From VRUE01 sp963812335 (GTDB lineage Bacteria; Actinomycetota; Thermoleophilia; Solirubrobacterales; 70-9), in NCBI GenBank assembly GCA_963812335.1, contig CAWEUU010000005.1, positions 62,001 to 126,000 on the forward strand: DNA of 64,000 nt, read 5' to 3'. Positions 28,316-38,449 of this stretch are shown piece by piece. The translations under genes were made by a program, and so were the position numbers. Under the pieces are notes generated by a model. It saw only the letters and a program-made list of their open reading frames with translations. It ran no database searches and was not told the origin of the DNA. Numbering within the stretch: the first letter of the stretch is position 1; every line of letters starts with the position of its first letter.

Positions 28316-30166
28316 GTGCCGCCAGAAGTCGGCGAGGGAAGCACAATCGACGGCCGTTACCGGCTGCTGCGCCGGATTGGATCCGGCGGGATGGCCGATG
28401 TCTGGCTGGCCGAGGATCCCCACCTTCAGCGCCGCGTCGCGCTCAAGATCCTGCACCGCCGCTTCGCTCAGGATCGCGAGTTCGTCGAGCGCTTCCGCCG
28501 CGAGGCCGAGGCCGCCGCCGGCCTCTCCCACCCCAACATCGTCGCCGTCTACGACCGCGGTGACATCGAAGGCACCTACTACATCGCGATGCAGCTGCTC
28601 GAGGGTCGCTCGCTGAAGGAGCTGATCGACCAGGGGCTTACACCCGAGCAGTCGGCGGGGCTGATCCGCCAGGTGCTGGAGGCGGCCGGCTTCGCGCACC
28701 GCAACGGCGTCGTCCACCGTGACCTGAAGCCGCAGAACGTGATCGTCGACGATGCGGGCAAGGCGACCGTGACCGATTTCGGCATCGCCCGCGCCGGCGC
28801 CTCGGAGATAACCCAGGCGGGCTCGGTGATGGGCACGCCGCACTACCTCTCGCCCGAGCAGGCCCAGGGCCAGGCGGTGACCGCGGTCTCCGACCTCTAC
28901 TCGATCGGCGTGATCCTCTACGAGGCGCTGGCCGGACGGGTCCCGTTCGAGGCCGAGTCGGCCGTGGCGATCGCGATGAAGCAGGTCTCCCACACGCCGC
29001 AGAGGCCGAGCTCGCTCAACCCGGCGGTCTCGCCGTCGCTCGACGCGGTCGTGATGCGGGCGCTGGAGAAGGACCCCGGCCGCCGCTTTCAGAATGCCGC
29101 CGCCTTCATCGCCGCCCTCGACGCGGCGCTGCGCGACCCGAACGCGGTCGGCGGCGGGACCGCTGCCTTTGCGCCGCTGCCGCCGCCGGTGGCCGGGCCC
29201 GAGGAGGCTGCCGCCGAGGAGGAGCGGCGGCGACGCAAGCTGTGGACGGCGCTCGCCGTCGCCGCGGTGCTGATCGGCCTTCTGGCCGGCTTCGCCCTCA
29301 CCCGCGACACCGAGACCGACGTGCCCGGCGTCACCGGCAACCAGCTCGGCGTGGCGATCTCGCTGCTCGAACAGAACGGCTTCAAGGTCGGCGACATCGA
29401 CCGCGTGCAGCGCCAGGTGGCCGCCAACACCGTGCTCGAGCAGGACCCGCCGTCGGGCAACGCCTCGCTCGAGTGCGCCGTGCTCAGCTTCTTCTGCTCG
29501 AAGCCGAAGGTCGGGCTGACCGTCAGCGCCGGCCCCGGCAGTGGCAAGGTCCCCGGTGGGCTGGCGGGGACGAGCCAGGGCGAAGCCGAAGAACAGGTGG
29601 AAGAGGCCGGCTTCGTCGCGCAGGTCGTCAAGGCCAACTCGGAATCGGTCGAAGCCGGCCTGGTGATCCGCACCAGCCCCTCGGGCGGCTCGACCGCGAC
29701 GCGCGGCTCGACCGTCGTGCTGACCGTCTCCCGGGGCCAGAAGGAAGTCAGGGTGCCGGTGCTCGTCGGCGCCCAGCGCTCGCTGGCCGTGCAGCAGATC
29801 CGCGGCCGCGGGCTCAGCCCCAGCGTCGCCGAAGAAGAAAGCTCGAAGCCGGCGGGCGAGGTGATCTCCCAGTCGCCCAGCGCCGGCTCCGAACTGCCGC
29901 GCGGCTCGACCGTCTCGATCGTCGTCTCGAAGGGCGAAAAGCAGGCGCGGGTCCCGAACACGATCGGCCGCGAACGCAGAGAAGCGGTCGAAGCGCTGCG
30001 CGAAGCCGGCCTCGAGCCCTCGGTCAGCGAAGAGGAAACCGAAGTGCCCTCACAGATCGGCCGGGTGATCGATCAGTTCCCACCGCCGGGGGCTGAAGTC
30101 GAACCCGGCTCGACGGTGACGCTGACGGTCGGCAAGCGGGCGGCGGAAAGCGAAGCGGCGGAATGA
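28316..30166 (+). CDS. pknB: Serine/threonine protein kinase PknB with PASTA repeats
   Basis: 616 residues from GTG 28316, just after the pbpA stop. Kinase: RRIGSGGMADVWLAED, VALKILH, HRDLKPQNVIVDD, TDFGIARAG, MGTPHYLSPEQAQGQ. A TM helix (LWTALAVAAVLIGLLAGFAL, ~320) is followed by four PASTA units (starting near DVPGVTGNQLG, GKVPGGLAGTS, VRVPVLVGAQRS and ARVPNTIGRER). PASTA domains sense muropeptides or lipid II. An extra Cys-containing insert (SLECAVLSFFCSKP) lies in the first PASTA. The stop overlaps the ddl ATG. Confidence 0.95.
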   Translation: MPPEVGEGSTIDGRYRLLRRIGSGGMADVWLAEDPHLQRRVALKILHRRFAQDREFVERFRREAEAAAGLSHPNIVAVYDRGDIEGTYYIAMQLLEGRSLKELIDQGLTPEQSAGLIRQVLEAAGFAHRNGVVHRDLKPQNVIVDDAGKATVTDFGIARAGASEITQAGSVMGTPHYLSPEQAQGQAVTAVSDLYSIGVILYEALAGRVPFEAESAVAIAMKQVSHTPQRPSSLNPAVSPSLDAVVMRALEKDPGRRFQNAAAFIAALDAALRDPNAVGGGTAAFAPLPPPVAGPEEAAAEEERRRRKLWTALAVAAVLIGLLAGFALTRDTETDVPGVTGNQLGVAISLLEQNGFKVGDIDRVQRQVAANTVLEQDPPSGNASLECAVLSFFCSKPKVGLTVSAGPGSGKVPGGLAGTSQGEAEEQVEEAGFVAQVVKANSESVEAGLVIRTSPSGGSTATRGSTVVLTVSRGQKEVRVPVLVGAQRSLAVQQIRGRGLSPSVAEEESSKPAGEVISQSPSAGSELPRGSTVSIVVSKGEKQARVPNTIGRERREAVEALREAGLEPSVSEEETEVPSQIGRVIDQFPPPGAEVEPGSTVTLTVGKRAAESEAAE

Positions 30167-31131
30167 AGGTCGCGGTTCTCTGCGGTGGCCGCTCCTCCGA
30201 GCACGACGTCTCGCTGCGCTCCGGCGCGGCGGTGGCGCGCGGCCTCGAGCAGGCCGGCCACGAGGCGCTACTGGTGACGATCGCCCGCGACGGCGGCTGG
30301 AGCTATCGCGGCGCACCGGTTGAGCTGCTGCCGGCCGCCGGCCTGTTCGGAGCTGACGCCGCCTTCCCGGCCCTGCACGGCCCGTTCGGCGAGGACGGAA
30401 GTGTGCAGGGGGTGCTCGAGTGGCTCGACCTGCCCTACGTCGGCTCCGACGTGCTCGCCTCGGCGATCTGCATGGACAAGCTGACGCTGAAGCGCCTCTT
30501 CGCCCACGCCGGCCTGCCGCAGGTCGCATTCGCCGCCGCGGGGGAGGAGGGGTGGCGCGAGCGCTGCGAGTCGATGGGCCTGCCGCTCTGGGTCAAGCCC
30601 TCGCGGCTCGGCTCCAGCGTCGGGATCAGCAAGGTCGAGGGCCTGGGGGAGGAGCTCGACGCCGCCGTCAGCCTCGCCCGCCGCCATGACCCGCGGGTGA
30701 TCGTCGAGGCGCACGCCACCGGGCGCGAGGTGGAGTGCTCGCTGCTCGGCAACGAGCGGCCCGAGGCCTCGCTGCCCGGCGAGGTCGTCGCCCACGGCGA
30801 CTGGTACGACTACGAGACCAAGTACAGCGACGGCGGCATGGAGCTGATCGCCCCGGCGCCGCTCGACCCCGAGCAGACCGCGCGCCTCCAGGAGCTGGCA
30901 CTGGAGGCCTTCCGCCTCGGCGGCTGCGCCGGCCTCGCCCGCTGCGACTTCTTCGTCGAGCCCGATGGCAGGATCCTCGTCAACGAGGTCAACACGATGC
31001 CCGGCTTCACCGAGACCAGCGTCTACGCCAAGCTCTGGGAGGCCACCGGCCTCGCCTACCCCGATCTCTGCAACCGCCTGCTCGACCTCGCGATCGACCG
31101 CCACGCCAAAGCCCGCTCGCACGAGTTCTAG
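30163..31131 (+). CDS. ddl: D-alanine--D-alanine ligase (paralog 2, canonical)
   Basis: 322 residues from ATG 30163, overlapping pknB (ATGA). MKVAVLCGGRSSEHDVSLRSGAAVA, LHGPFGEDGSVQGVLEWLDLPYVGSD, LWVKPSRLGSSVGISKV, and LVNEVNTMPGFTETSVY are the standard Ddl motifs including the catalytic Glu in SSEHDVSL. It makes D-Ala-D-Ala for peptidoglycan, fitting its place at the end of the rodA-pbpA-pknB run. Confidence 0.95.
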   Translation: MKVAVLCGGRSSEHDVSLRSGAAVARGLEQAGHEALLVTIARDGGWSYRGAPVELLPAAGLFGADAAFPALHGPFGEDGSVQGVLEWLDLPYVGSDVLASAICMDKLTLKRLFAHAGLPQVAFAAAGEEGWRERCESMGLPLWVKPSRLGSSVGISKVEGLGEELDAAVSLARRHDPRVIVEAHATGREVECSLLGNERPEASLPGEVVAHGDWYDYETKYSDGGMELIAPAPLDPEQTARLQELALEAFRLGGCAGLARCDFFVEPDGRILVNEVNTMPGFTETSVYAKLWEATGLAYPDLCNRLLDLAIDRHAKARSHEF

Positions 31132-31140
31132 GGCGGCGGC

Positions 31141-32651
31141 TCAGCCCAGCAGCTCGATGTCTGAGATCTCGATCTGGTAGCGGCCGGCCTGGTCGCGGGC
31201 TTCGGAGGCCTTGGTGAACCAGAGCAGGAAGTAGGTCGAAGGCTGGGGGACGCCGAGGGCGATTTCCTGGGTTTCTCCGGCGTCGCTGACTTCGCCGACC
31301 GGTTCGTCCCAGCCGGAGAGCTCCGAGGGGGGGCCGGCGGGGGCGGCGTAGATCTGGGCGTCCCAACCGGGCGTCGGCGTGCGGACGATCATCCGCCGCG
31401 GGGTCGCCGGCGAGGTGGTGCTGACGTAGACGCCGACACCCGGGTCCGGGCCGGTCTTGGTGCCGCCGAAATCGGCCGAGTCGTAGTGCTCGGTTTCCCA
31501 GGCGGTGCCGGTCGGGTCACCGTCGGCGGCGAGTTCGACCTTGCTGCCGACCTCCTCTTCGTCGCCCTGCGGGTCGTAGTCGGTCGCGGCGGAGATCGTG
31601 ACCGCGCCGCCCTTGCCATCGTTGGCTCCACCACCCCCGATGTCGCCGCCCGAGATCAGCTGCACGGCAAGCAACGCGCCTCCGGCGACCAGCAGCAGCA
31701 GCACGATCGCCGCCCAGGACCAGCGCGCCCGGCCGGAGAGCTTGCGCTGTGGAGGCGGCACCGCGTCGAGCACGCTGGTCGCCTCGCCGGAGGTCGAGCC
31801 CGCCCGCGCCGCCTCGACCTCGAGCGCGGTCTCGAGGTCGTCGATCATCTCGGCGACGGTCTGGTAGCGCTCGTCCGGGTTCTTCGCCGTCGCTCGCTCG
31901 ACCACGAGCGCGACCGCGGCCGAGACCTCCGAGCGCCGGCGCTGCACGTCGGGCAGTTCCTCGTTGACGTGTTTCATCGCCACCCCGACCTGGCTGTCGG
32001 CGTGGAAGGGGACCTGGCCGACGAGCATCTCGTAGAGGACGACGCCGAGCGAGTAGATGTCCGAGCGGATGTCGATGTCCTTGCCCATCGCCTGCTCGGG
32101 GGCGACGTAGTCGGTGGTGCCGAGCACGCGGCCGGTCGCCGTGACGCCCTCCTGTTCGAGCTGGCGCGAGATGCCGAAGTCGGTCAGCTTCGCGCGCCCC
32201 TCCTCGTCGATCAGCACGTTCTGCGGCTTGATGTCGCGGTGGACCATGTTGCGCGAGTGGGCGACGCTGAGCCCGCGCGCGACCTCGATCGCATAGGCGA
32301 TCGCCTCCTGCGTGTCGAGCGCGCCGACCCGGCCGATCCGCTGCTTCAAGGTCTCGCCCTTGACGTATTCGAAGACGATGTAGGGGTGGCCACCGTCCTC
32401 GCCCGCGTCGATTACGGCGACGACGTTGGGGTGGGTCAGCTTGGCGACGGCGCGCGCCTCCTGGCGAAAGCGCTGCAGCTGGTCCTCCTGCTCGGACATC
32501 TCGCGGTGCATGACCTTGACCGCGACCGGCCGGTCGAGCGTGTCGTCGCGGGCGAGGTAGACGGTCGACATGCCGCCGCTGCCCAGTTTCGCCTCCAGCC
32601 GGTAGCGGCCGGAGAGCACGGTTCCGATCATCGAGCTGGAGGGAGGTGAGC

Positions 32652-32655
<4 letters not shown>
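31141..32655 (-). CDS. Serine/threonine protein kinase with non-PASTA extracytoplasmic domain
   Basis: 504 residues from ATG 32655. EAKLGSGGMSTVYLARD, VAVKVMH, HRDIKPQNVLIDE, TDFGISRQL, GTTDYVAPEQAMGK define an active kinase. TM helix SWAAIVLLLLVAGGALLAVQLI lies near 315. The ~160-residue outside part has no PASTA repeat; it begins VTISAATDYDPQGDEEEVGSKVELAADGDPTGTAWETEHY-like and resembles the discoidin-like outer domain of MviN-type proteins, a carbohydrate-binding fold (tentative). It overlaps purM by four bases. Confidence 0.88.
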
Positions 32656-33662
<1,007 letters not shown>

Positions 33663-33692
33663 ACCGGCGATTCTTTCAGGCGGGTCGGGTTT

Positions 33693-33734
33693 CAATTCCC
33701 AATTAGCTCCCAGTTTCTCCAAATTAGGGAATTG
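33693..33734. repeat. AT-rich palindrome upstream of purM
   Basis: CAATTCCC (33693-33700) and GGGAATTG (33727-33734) are perfect 8-bp arms; the loop is also AT-rich and has near-complementary AATTAG and AAATTA next to the arms. It is the most AT-rich stretch for kilobases and lies just upstream of the purM GTG, partly in the 3' flank of uppP, so it may hold the purM promoter/operator or act as a two-way terminator. Confidence 0.5.
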
Positions 33735-33738
33735 GCTG

Positions 33739-34536
33739 CTATCGACGGAGTTTTAGGAGCACCACCGTCGCCAAGCCCGCACGATACGCCGCGTAGGGCC
33801 AGAGCGCGCGGTCGCGCTCGACCAGGTCGATCAGGCGCTGGGAGGCGAGGGTCGAGGCGAAGGAGGCGGCGACGCCGATCGCCATCGAGCGGCGCAGCGC
33901 GGGGGAGGCGCCGCGACGGCGCAGGCGCTCGGCCTTGAGCGCGGTGGCGCCGACGATGAGCGGCAGCGCGATCGTGCGCGAGAGCAGGTTTGCCTGGTCG
34001 CGCGAGAAGCGCCGCCAGCGGGCGGCGGCAAGCGTGATGCCGTTGCGCGAGACGCCCGGGGCCAGCGCCGCCGCCTGCGCGACGCCGAGCGCGATCCCGT
34101 CCGCCGCGGTGGCCTCGCCCTCGCCGCGCTGCTGCGGCCGGGTGTCGGCAAGGGCCATCGCCGCCGCGCCGGCGAGCAGGCCGATCGCGGTCGCCTTCGG
34201 GCCACCGAGCCGCCGCTCGATCGGTCGCTCCAACGTGTAGCCGACGATCGCCGCCGGCAGGAAGGAGAGGCCGAGCAGCAGCGCCCGGTGCGCGTCGAAG
34301 GAGCGCAACTCGGCGACGATCTCCCGCCGCTGGCCGATCAGCAGCGCCGCCGCGGCGCCACCGTGCAGCGCCACCTCGAAGCTCTTGCGGACCTCCGGGT
34401 CGAGCCGCTCCCAGTCCCAGCCGGCGAGCCAGGGCAACAGCACGATGTGGGCCGAGGAGGAAACCGGCAGCAGCTCCGCCGGGCCCTGGACGATGCCCAG
34501 CGCGATCGCCCGGGGGGCGGGGATGGCGTCGCTCAG
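33739..34536 (-). CDS. uppP: Undecaprenyl-diphosphatase UppP, probable CTG start
   Basis: 265 residues if CTG 34536 is the start. No ATG, GTG or TTG lies between the dedA stop and the first family motif GIVQGPAELLPVSSSAH; CTG 34536 overlaps the dedA TGA in a CTGA tetranucleotide, the same coupling as the ATGA/GTGA junctions elsewhere. The second motif is PGVSRNGITLAAARWRRFSR. Eight or so TM helices. UppP dephosphorylates undecaprenyl-PP, recycling the lipid carrier for wall and polysaccharide synthesis. Confidence 0.88.
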   Translation of the reverse strand: MSDAIPAPRAIALGIVQGPAELLPVSSSAHIVLLPWLAGWDWERLDPEVRKSFEVALHGGAAAALLIGQRREIVAELRSFDAHRALLLGLSFLPAAIVGYTLERPIERRLGGPKATAIGLLAGAAAMALADTRPQQRGEGEATAADGIALGVAQAAALAPGVSRNGITLAAARWRRFSRDQANLLSRTIALPLIVGATALKAERLRRRGASPALRRSMAIGVAASFASTLASQRLIDLVERDRALWPYAAYRAGLATVVLLKLRR

Positions 34537-35180
34537 GGCGTCTCCGGGGCGCTGCCGTTGCCGCGTCGGCGCCGGATCAACAGGTAGATCGCGCCGGCGA
34601 TCGCGGCGACGACGACGGCGTAGTCGAGATAGTGCAGGTGGCCGCGCCACTGCTCCCAGTTCTCGCCCACCGCCTGGCCGACCAGCGCCAGCATCAGCAC
34701 CCAGGGGATGCAGCCGAGCAGCGTCAGCGCGGTGAAGCGCCAGAAGGGCATCTTGGCGATCCCGGCAGGCAGCGAGATGAAAGTGCGGATGATCGGCAGC
34801 ATGCGGGTGAAGAAGACGGTCGCGTCGCCGTAGCGCTCGAACCAGTCGTCGGCCCATCTGAGGTATTTGGGCGGCACGTGGATCAGCCGGTTCTTTTCGA
34901 GCAGGTCGAGGCGGGCGTAGTAGCCGACCGCGTAGGCCGCCCAGGAGCCGACCAGGTTGCCGAGTACGCCGGCGGCGACGACGCCGAACAGCGAGAGGTC
35001 GCCGGCGGCGACGCTGGAGCCGGCGAAGAGCATGATCGCCTCGCTCGGCACCGGCAGGCAGGCCGACTCAAGCGCCATCAGGACGAAGACAGCGGGCAGG
35101 CCGGTGGTGCCGATGAAATCGGTCCCCGCGTTGACGATCGGGTCGAGGAAGAAGTCGGTGATGCTGGCGAGCAGGAGCAT
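34533..35180 (-). CDS. DedA-family membrane protein
   Basis: 215 residues from ATG 35180. GTTGLPAVFVLMALESACLPVPSEAIMLFAG is the DedA start; FFTRMLPIIRTFISLPAGIAKMPFWRF the second signature with conserved Arg. Some DedA proteins flip undecaprenyl phosphate (UptA) or phospholipid, which would fit the coupled uppP. That specific role is inference. Confidence 0.9.
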   Translation of the reverse strand: MLLLASITDFFLDPIVNAGTDFIGTTGLPAVFVLMALESACLPVPSEAIMLFAGSSVAAGDLSLFGVVAAGVLGNLVGSWAAYAVGYYARLDLLEKNRLIHVPPKYLRWADDWFERYGDATVFFTRMLPIIRTFISLPAGIAKMPFWRFTALTLLGCIPWVLMLALVGQAVGENWEQWRGHLHYLDYAVVVAAIAGAIYLLIRRRRGNGSAPETP

Positions 35181-35193
35181 GCGGGAAGCGGGG

Positions 35194-35199
35194 ATTGTA
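35194..35199 (-). promoter_or_regulatory. -10 hexamer for dedA-uppP (TACAAT)
   Basis: Read on the minus strand TACAAT lies 13 bases before the dedA ATG. It is five of six to TATAAT. Confidence 0.5.
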
Positions 35200-35238
35200 G
35201 GGAGAGCGCCGCACAACATCTAAACTCGCCCCGTCTTG

Positions 35239-37119
35239 ATGCGCTGGTTGAACCACCCCGTGTATCGCAATCGGGTTCTGCAGATGGCGGCCGACGCGGC
35301 CCTGGTCGCGCTCGCCTTCTACCTGGCATTTCGCCTGCGCTTTCTCGACGAAGGCCTGCCGGGGCGCTACGAGACCCTCTTCCTGCAAGCGGTCGGCTTT
35401 GTCGTCGTCGGCAAGCTCGCGGTCTTCGCCGCCTTCGGCCTCTACGAGAAGTGGTGGCGCTACGTCAGCGGTCGCGACTTCCTCACGATCGCCCGCGCCG
35501 TTGCCGTCGCCAGCGCCCTGCTCGTCGTCGTCTTCACCGTGATCCAGCCCTTCGAGTACGGGCTGCCGCGCTCGGTCGCGGTGATGGACTTCATGCTCAC
35601 CCTCTTCCTGATCGCCGGCGCCCGACTCGCCGTGCGGCTGATCGTCGAGCGCCCGACCCACGGGCACCGGCTGCCCAAGCACGAGGTGCTGGTGGTCGGC
35701 GCCGGCTCCGGCGGGCAGATGGTCGTGCGCGAGATGCACCTCAACCCCAACCTGGGCGCGACCGCGATCGGCTTCCTCGACGACGACGCGCGCAAGCGGG
35801 GGATGCGGATGCTCGGCCTCAAGGTGCTGGGGACGACGGCGCAGATCGAGCAGATCCTCGACGAGACCGAACCGGATGAGGTGGTGATCGCGATCCCCTC
35901 GGCGCCGGGAACGCTGCGCGGCCGGGTCGTCGCCGCCTGCCGCGGGCGCGAGATCCGCGTACGCACCCTGCCGACGGTCTTCGAGCTGCTGCGCGGTGGC
36001 GTGCAGCTGAACAAGCAGCTGCGTGAGGTCCAGGTCGAGGACGTGCTCGGCCGCGACCCGATCGTGGTCGAGCTCGACCGCGTCGGCGCCTACCTGCGTG
36101 ACCGCATCGTCCTCGTCACCGGCGCCGGCGGCTCGATCGGCTCCGAGCTCTGCCGCCAGATTGCCCGCGTCGGCCCCCGCCTGCTGGTGATGCTCGACCA
36201 CGCCGAGGACAACCTCTTCGAGATCGAGCGCGAGTTGATCGACGAGCGCCACTTCTCCAACGTCGAGGCGGTGCTCGCCGACTGCAAGGAGCCGCACCGG
36301 ATGCTGGAGACGATGCAGCGCTTCAAGCCCAACGTCGTCTTCCACGCAGCCGCCTACAAGCACGTGCCGCTGATGGAGTCGAACCCGCTGGAGGCGGTGC
36401 GCAACAACGCGATCGCGACCCGGATCACGGCCGAGACCGCGGCGGCATCGGAAGTCGAGCGTTTCGTGCTCGTCTCGACCGACAAGGCGGTCAACCCGAA
36501 GACGGTGATGGGCGCCTCCAAGGCGATGGCCGAGTGGATCGTCGAGACCGCCGGCCACAAGCATCCCGGCACCCGCTTCGCCAGCGTCCGCTTCGGCAAC
36601 GTGCTCGCCTCCTCGGGCAGCGTCGTGCCGATCTTCCGCGGCCAGATCGAGCGCGGCGGCCCGGTCACCGTCACCCACCCCGAGATGACGCGCTACTTCA
36701 TGACGATCCCCGAGGCGGTGCAGCTGGTGATCCGCGCCGGCGACATCGGCGCCGGGCGCGGCGAGGTCTTCGTCCTCGACATGGGCGAGCCGGTGAAGAT
36801 CGTCGACCTCGCCAACAACATGATCCGCCTCGCCGGCTATGAGCCGGGGGCCGAGATCGCGGTCGAGTTCACCCAGCCCCGGCCGGGAGAGAAGCTGCAC
36901 GAGGAGCTCTTCGGCGGCGGCGAGGATCTGCGGCCGACGGCGGCCAAGCGGATTCACCGGGCGGTGCGCGAGGCGCCGCTGGACCCCGAGTGGGTCGAGG
37001 CGACGCTGAACTCGCTCGAGCATCTGGTGATGGCTGGCGACGAGGCCAACCTGGCCGAGCGCGTGGTCGGACTGATCACCGCGAAGGGCGGCGCGGCGGC
37101 AGTCCCCTACGACGGATAG
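35239..37119 (+). CDS. Nucleotide-sugar 4,6-dehydratase (CapD/WbpM/PglF family)
   Basis: 626 residues from ATG 35239 (TTG one codon upstream also open); TAAACT at 35221-35226 is a likely -10. Four or five N-terminal TM helices, a CoA-binding-like Rossmann domain (EVLVVGAGSGGQMVVREM, ~155), then the SDR domain: LVTGAGGSIGSELCRQI (~292), AAAYKHVPLMESNP, STDKAVNPKTVMGASKAMAE. These enzymes dehydrate UDP-GlcNAc or similar at C4/C6, the first step to rare amino sugars. It opens the polysaccharide locus. Confidence 0.92.
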   Translation: MRWLNHPVYRNRVLQMAADAALVALAFYLAFRLRFLDEGLPGRYETLFLQAVGFVVVGKLAVFAAFGLYEKWWRYVSGRDFLTIARAVAVASALLVVVFTVIQPFEYGLPRSVAVMDFMLTLFLIAGARLAVRLIVERPTHGHRLPKHEVLVVGAGSGGQMVVREMHLNPNLGATAIGFLDDDARKRGMRMLGLKVLGTTAQIEQILDETEPDEVVIAIPSAPGTLRGRVVAACRGREIRVRTLPTVFELLRGGVQLNKQLREVQVEDVLGRDPIVVELDRVGAYLRDRIVLVTGAGGSIGSELCRQIARVGPRLLVMLDHAEDNLFEIERELIDERHFSNVEAVLADCKEPHRMLETMQRFKPNVVFHAAAYKHVPLMESNPLEAVRNNAIATRITAETAAASEVERFVLVSTDKAVNPKTVMGASKAMAEWIVETAGHKHPGTRFASVRFGNVLASSGSVVPIFRGQIERGGPVTVTHPEMTRYFMTIPEAVQLVIRAGDIGAGRGEVFVLDMGEPVKIVDLANNMIRLAGYEPGAEIAVEFTQPRPGEKLHEELFGGGEDLRPTAAKRIHRAVREAPLDPEWVEATLNSLEHLVMAGDEANLAERVVGLITAKGGAAAVPYDG

Positions 37120-37136
37120 CCTCTCGCAGCCAACCC

Positions 37137-37940
37137 TTGGAGCTGCTGAAGGAAATAGGCGCTTTCGCGGGTCTGGTCGCGTTTCTCGGCCTGGCCGTGC
37201 TCGCCCTGCTCTCATTTGCCCAGGGCCGCGACCTGCGGCGCCTGCGCGAGTGGGCGGGCTCGGCGCCCGAGCGCGACACCGAGCGCAAAGATGCGACCTC
37301 GGCCGCCGCGGCGGAGCGGGCCGAGGAGATGCGCAAGCTCGAAGAGGCGCGCGAGGCCGAGAGGCGCGCCGCCGACCAGCGCGAGCACCGCCGCGAGCGG
37401 CGCGAGGCGGGGCTGCCCGAGCTGACCCGCAGCGAACGCCTGCGCGAGCGCTTCTCCGGCAGCGATGACGGCCACGGGGGAGGGCTCGACGGCCGTCTGG
37501 GCGAACCGCGCTACCTGATCGCGATCTTCGCCGTGCTCGTGGTGGTTGCGGGCGGCATCGCCTTTGTGGTCCTCGGCAGCGGGGGAGAAGAGGTCGGCGG
37601 CAAGGGCGGCAGGCAGGGCAAGCAGGCGCCCCGCCCGCTCGAGCCGAGCGAAGTCGAGGTCACGGTGCTCAACGGCACGGCCGTCGACGGGCTGGCCGGA
37701 ACCTTCGGCGACATGGTCGAGCGCCGCGGCTACCAGCTCGGCGCGGTGACCAACAGCCGCTCCAGCTTCAGCGAAAGCGTGGTCATGTTCGACCAGGGCA
37801 ACGGCCGGGCGGCGCGCCGGGTGGCCGATTCCCTGGAGATCTCCAAGGTGCAGCCGATGAACGCGGAGATCGCCTCGCTCGCGGCCGGCGCTCCGGTCGC
37901 GATCGTGATTGGCGAGGACAATGCCTCGACGGCGGGTTAG
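37137..37940 (+). CDS. LytR C-terminal-domain membrane protein
   Basis: 267 residues from TTG 37137. An N-terminal TM helix (GAFAGLVAFLGLAVLALLSF), a charged coiled-coil-like stretch (RAEEMRKLEEAREAERRAADQREHRRERRE, ~65-95), a second TM helix (YLIAIFAVLVVVAGGIAFVVL, ~125-145) and a LytR_C domain (VEVTVLNGTAVDGLAGTFGDMVERRGYQ). LytR_C often accompanies cell-wall polymer attachment enzymes, but the LCP catalytic domain is absent here. Role unknown. Confidence 0.75.
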   Translation: MELLKEIGAFAGLVAFLGLAVLALLSFAQGRDLRRLREWAGSAPERDTERKDATSAAAAERAEEMRKLEEAREAERRAADQREHRRERREAGLPELTRSERLRERFSGSDDGHGGGLDGRLGEPRYLIAIFAVLVVVAGGIAFVVLGSGGEEVGGKGGRQGKQAPRPLEPSEVEVTVLNGTAVDGLAGTFGDMVERRGYQLGAVTNSRSSFSESVVMFDQGNGRAARRVADSLEISKVQPMNAEIASLAAGAPVAIVIGEDNASTAG

Positions 37941-37979
37941 GGGTTCGTCTCACGACGGCGAACGTCATCAGACGAACCC
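37941..37979. repeat. Palindrome at the start of the next gene
   Basis: GGGTTCGTCT (37941-37950) and AGACGAACCC (37970-37979) are perfect 10-bp arms, with nested GACG/CGTC in the loop. It begins one base after a stop codon and covers the likely start region of the following gene. Confidence 0.6.
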
Positions 37980-38449
37980 TTAGCCCGGCCGCGATCGTCT
38001 TCGCTCTGCTCGTCCTCGCCACGATCGCCGCCTTCGCCTGGTCGCAGCGGCTCAAGCGCGACCCGCTCGTGCTCGACCGGGTCAGCTTCGTCGCCGTGCC
38101 GCGCCTGCATCCGGACGCCCCCCCGGTCCGCGCCTTCACCCCCAACCGCGACTGCCGTTACGACCGCATCCGCATCCGCTTTCGCACGACCCGGTCCGAT
38201 CGCGGCGACGTGCAGGTGGTGAAGCCGGGCGGAAGGGTGACCCTGACTCTCGCCCGCGATGTCTTCCTGAAGCGCTACACCTTCAACACCTTTTACTGGG
38301 ACGGTCGCACCCGTGACGACGGCGTCGCTCCGCCGGGCCGCTACAAGTTGAGGGTGAAACTGCTGGGCCAGGGCCGCACCCTCGTCCCCGGCGGCGTGAT
38401 GCGCCTGCATCGCTCCGCTCGCAATCCGCGGGGAGCGTGCCGCCGTTGA
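37967..38449 (+). CDS. Small membrane-anchored protein with Ig-like (FlgD/FixG-type) fold, probable ATC start
   Basis: About 160 residues. A TM helix (AAIVFALLVLATIAAFAW) is in frame from 37967 onward, but no ATG, GTG or TTG precedes it after the previous stop. ATC 37967 would give MRRTLSPAAIVFALLV; the first ordinary start, GTG 38069, would remove the anchor. The outside part (TFNTFYWDGRTRDDGVAPPGRYKLRVKL) is the pattern of FlgD-like Ig domains. Its stop overlaps the start of the Wzy-like gene. Role unknown; locus suggests envelope polysaccharide. Confidence 0.55.
   Translation: MRRTLSPAAIVFALLVLATIAAFAWSQRLKRDPLVLDRVSFVAVPRLHPDAPPVRAFTPNRDCRYDRIRIRFRTTRSDRGDVQVVKPGGRVTLTLARDVFLKRYTFNTFYWDGRTRDDGVAPPGRYKLRVKLLGQGRTLVPGGVMRLHRSARNPRGACRR

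Noticed and set aside
35068..37215. Minus-strand frame of 715 codons opposite the CapD-type gene
   Set aside because: Antisense shadow of a clearly recognised gene; no motifs.
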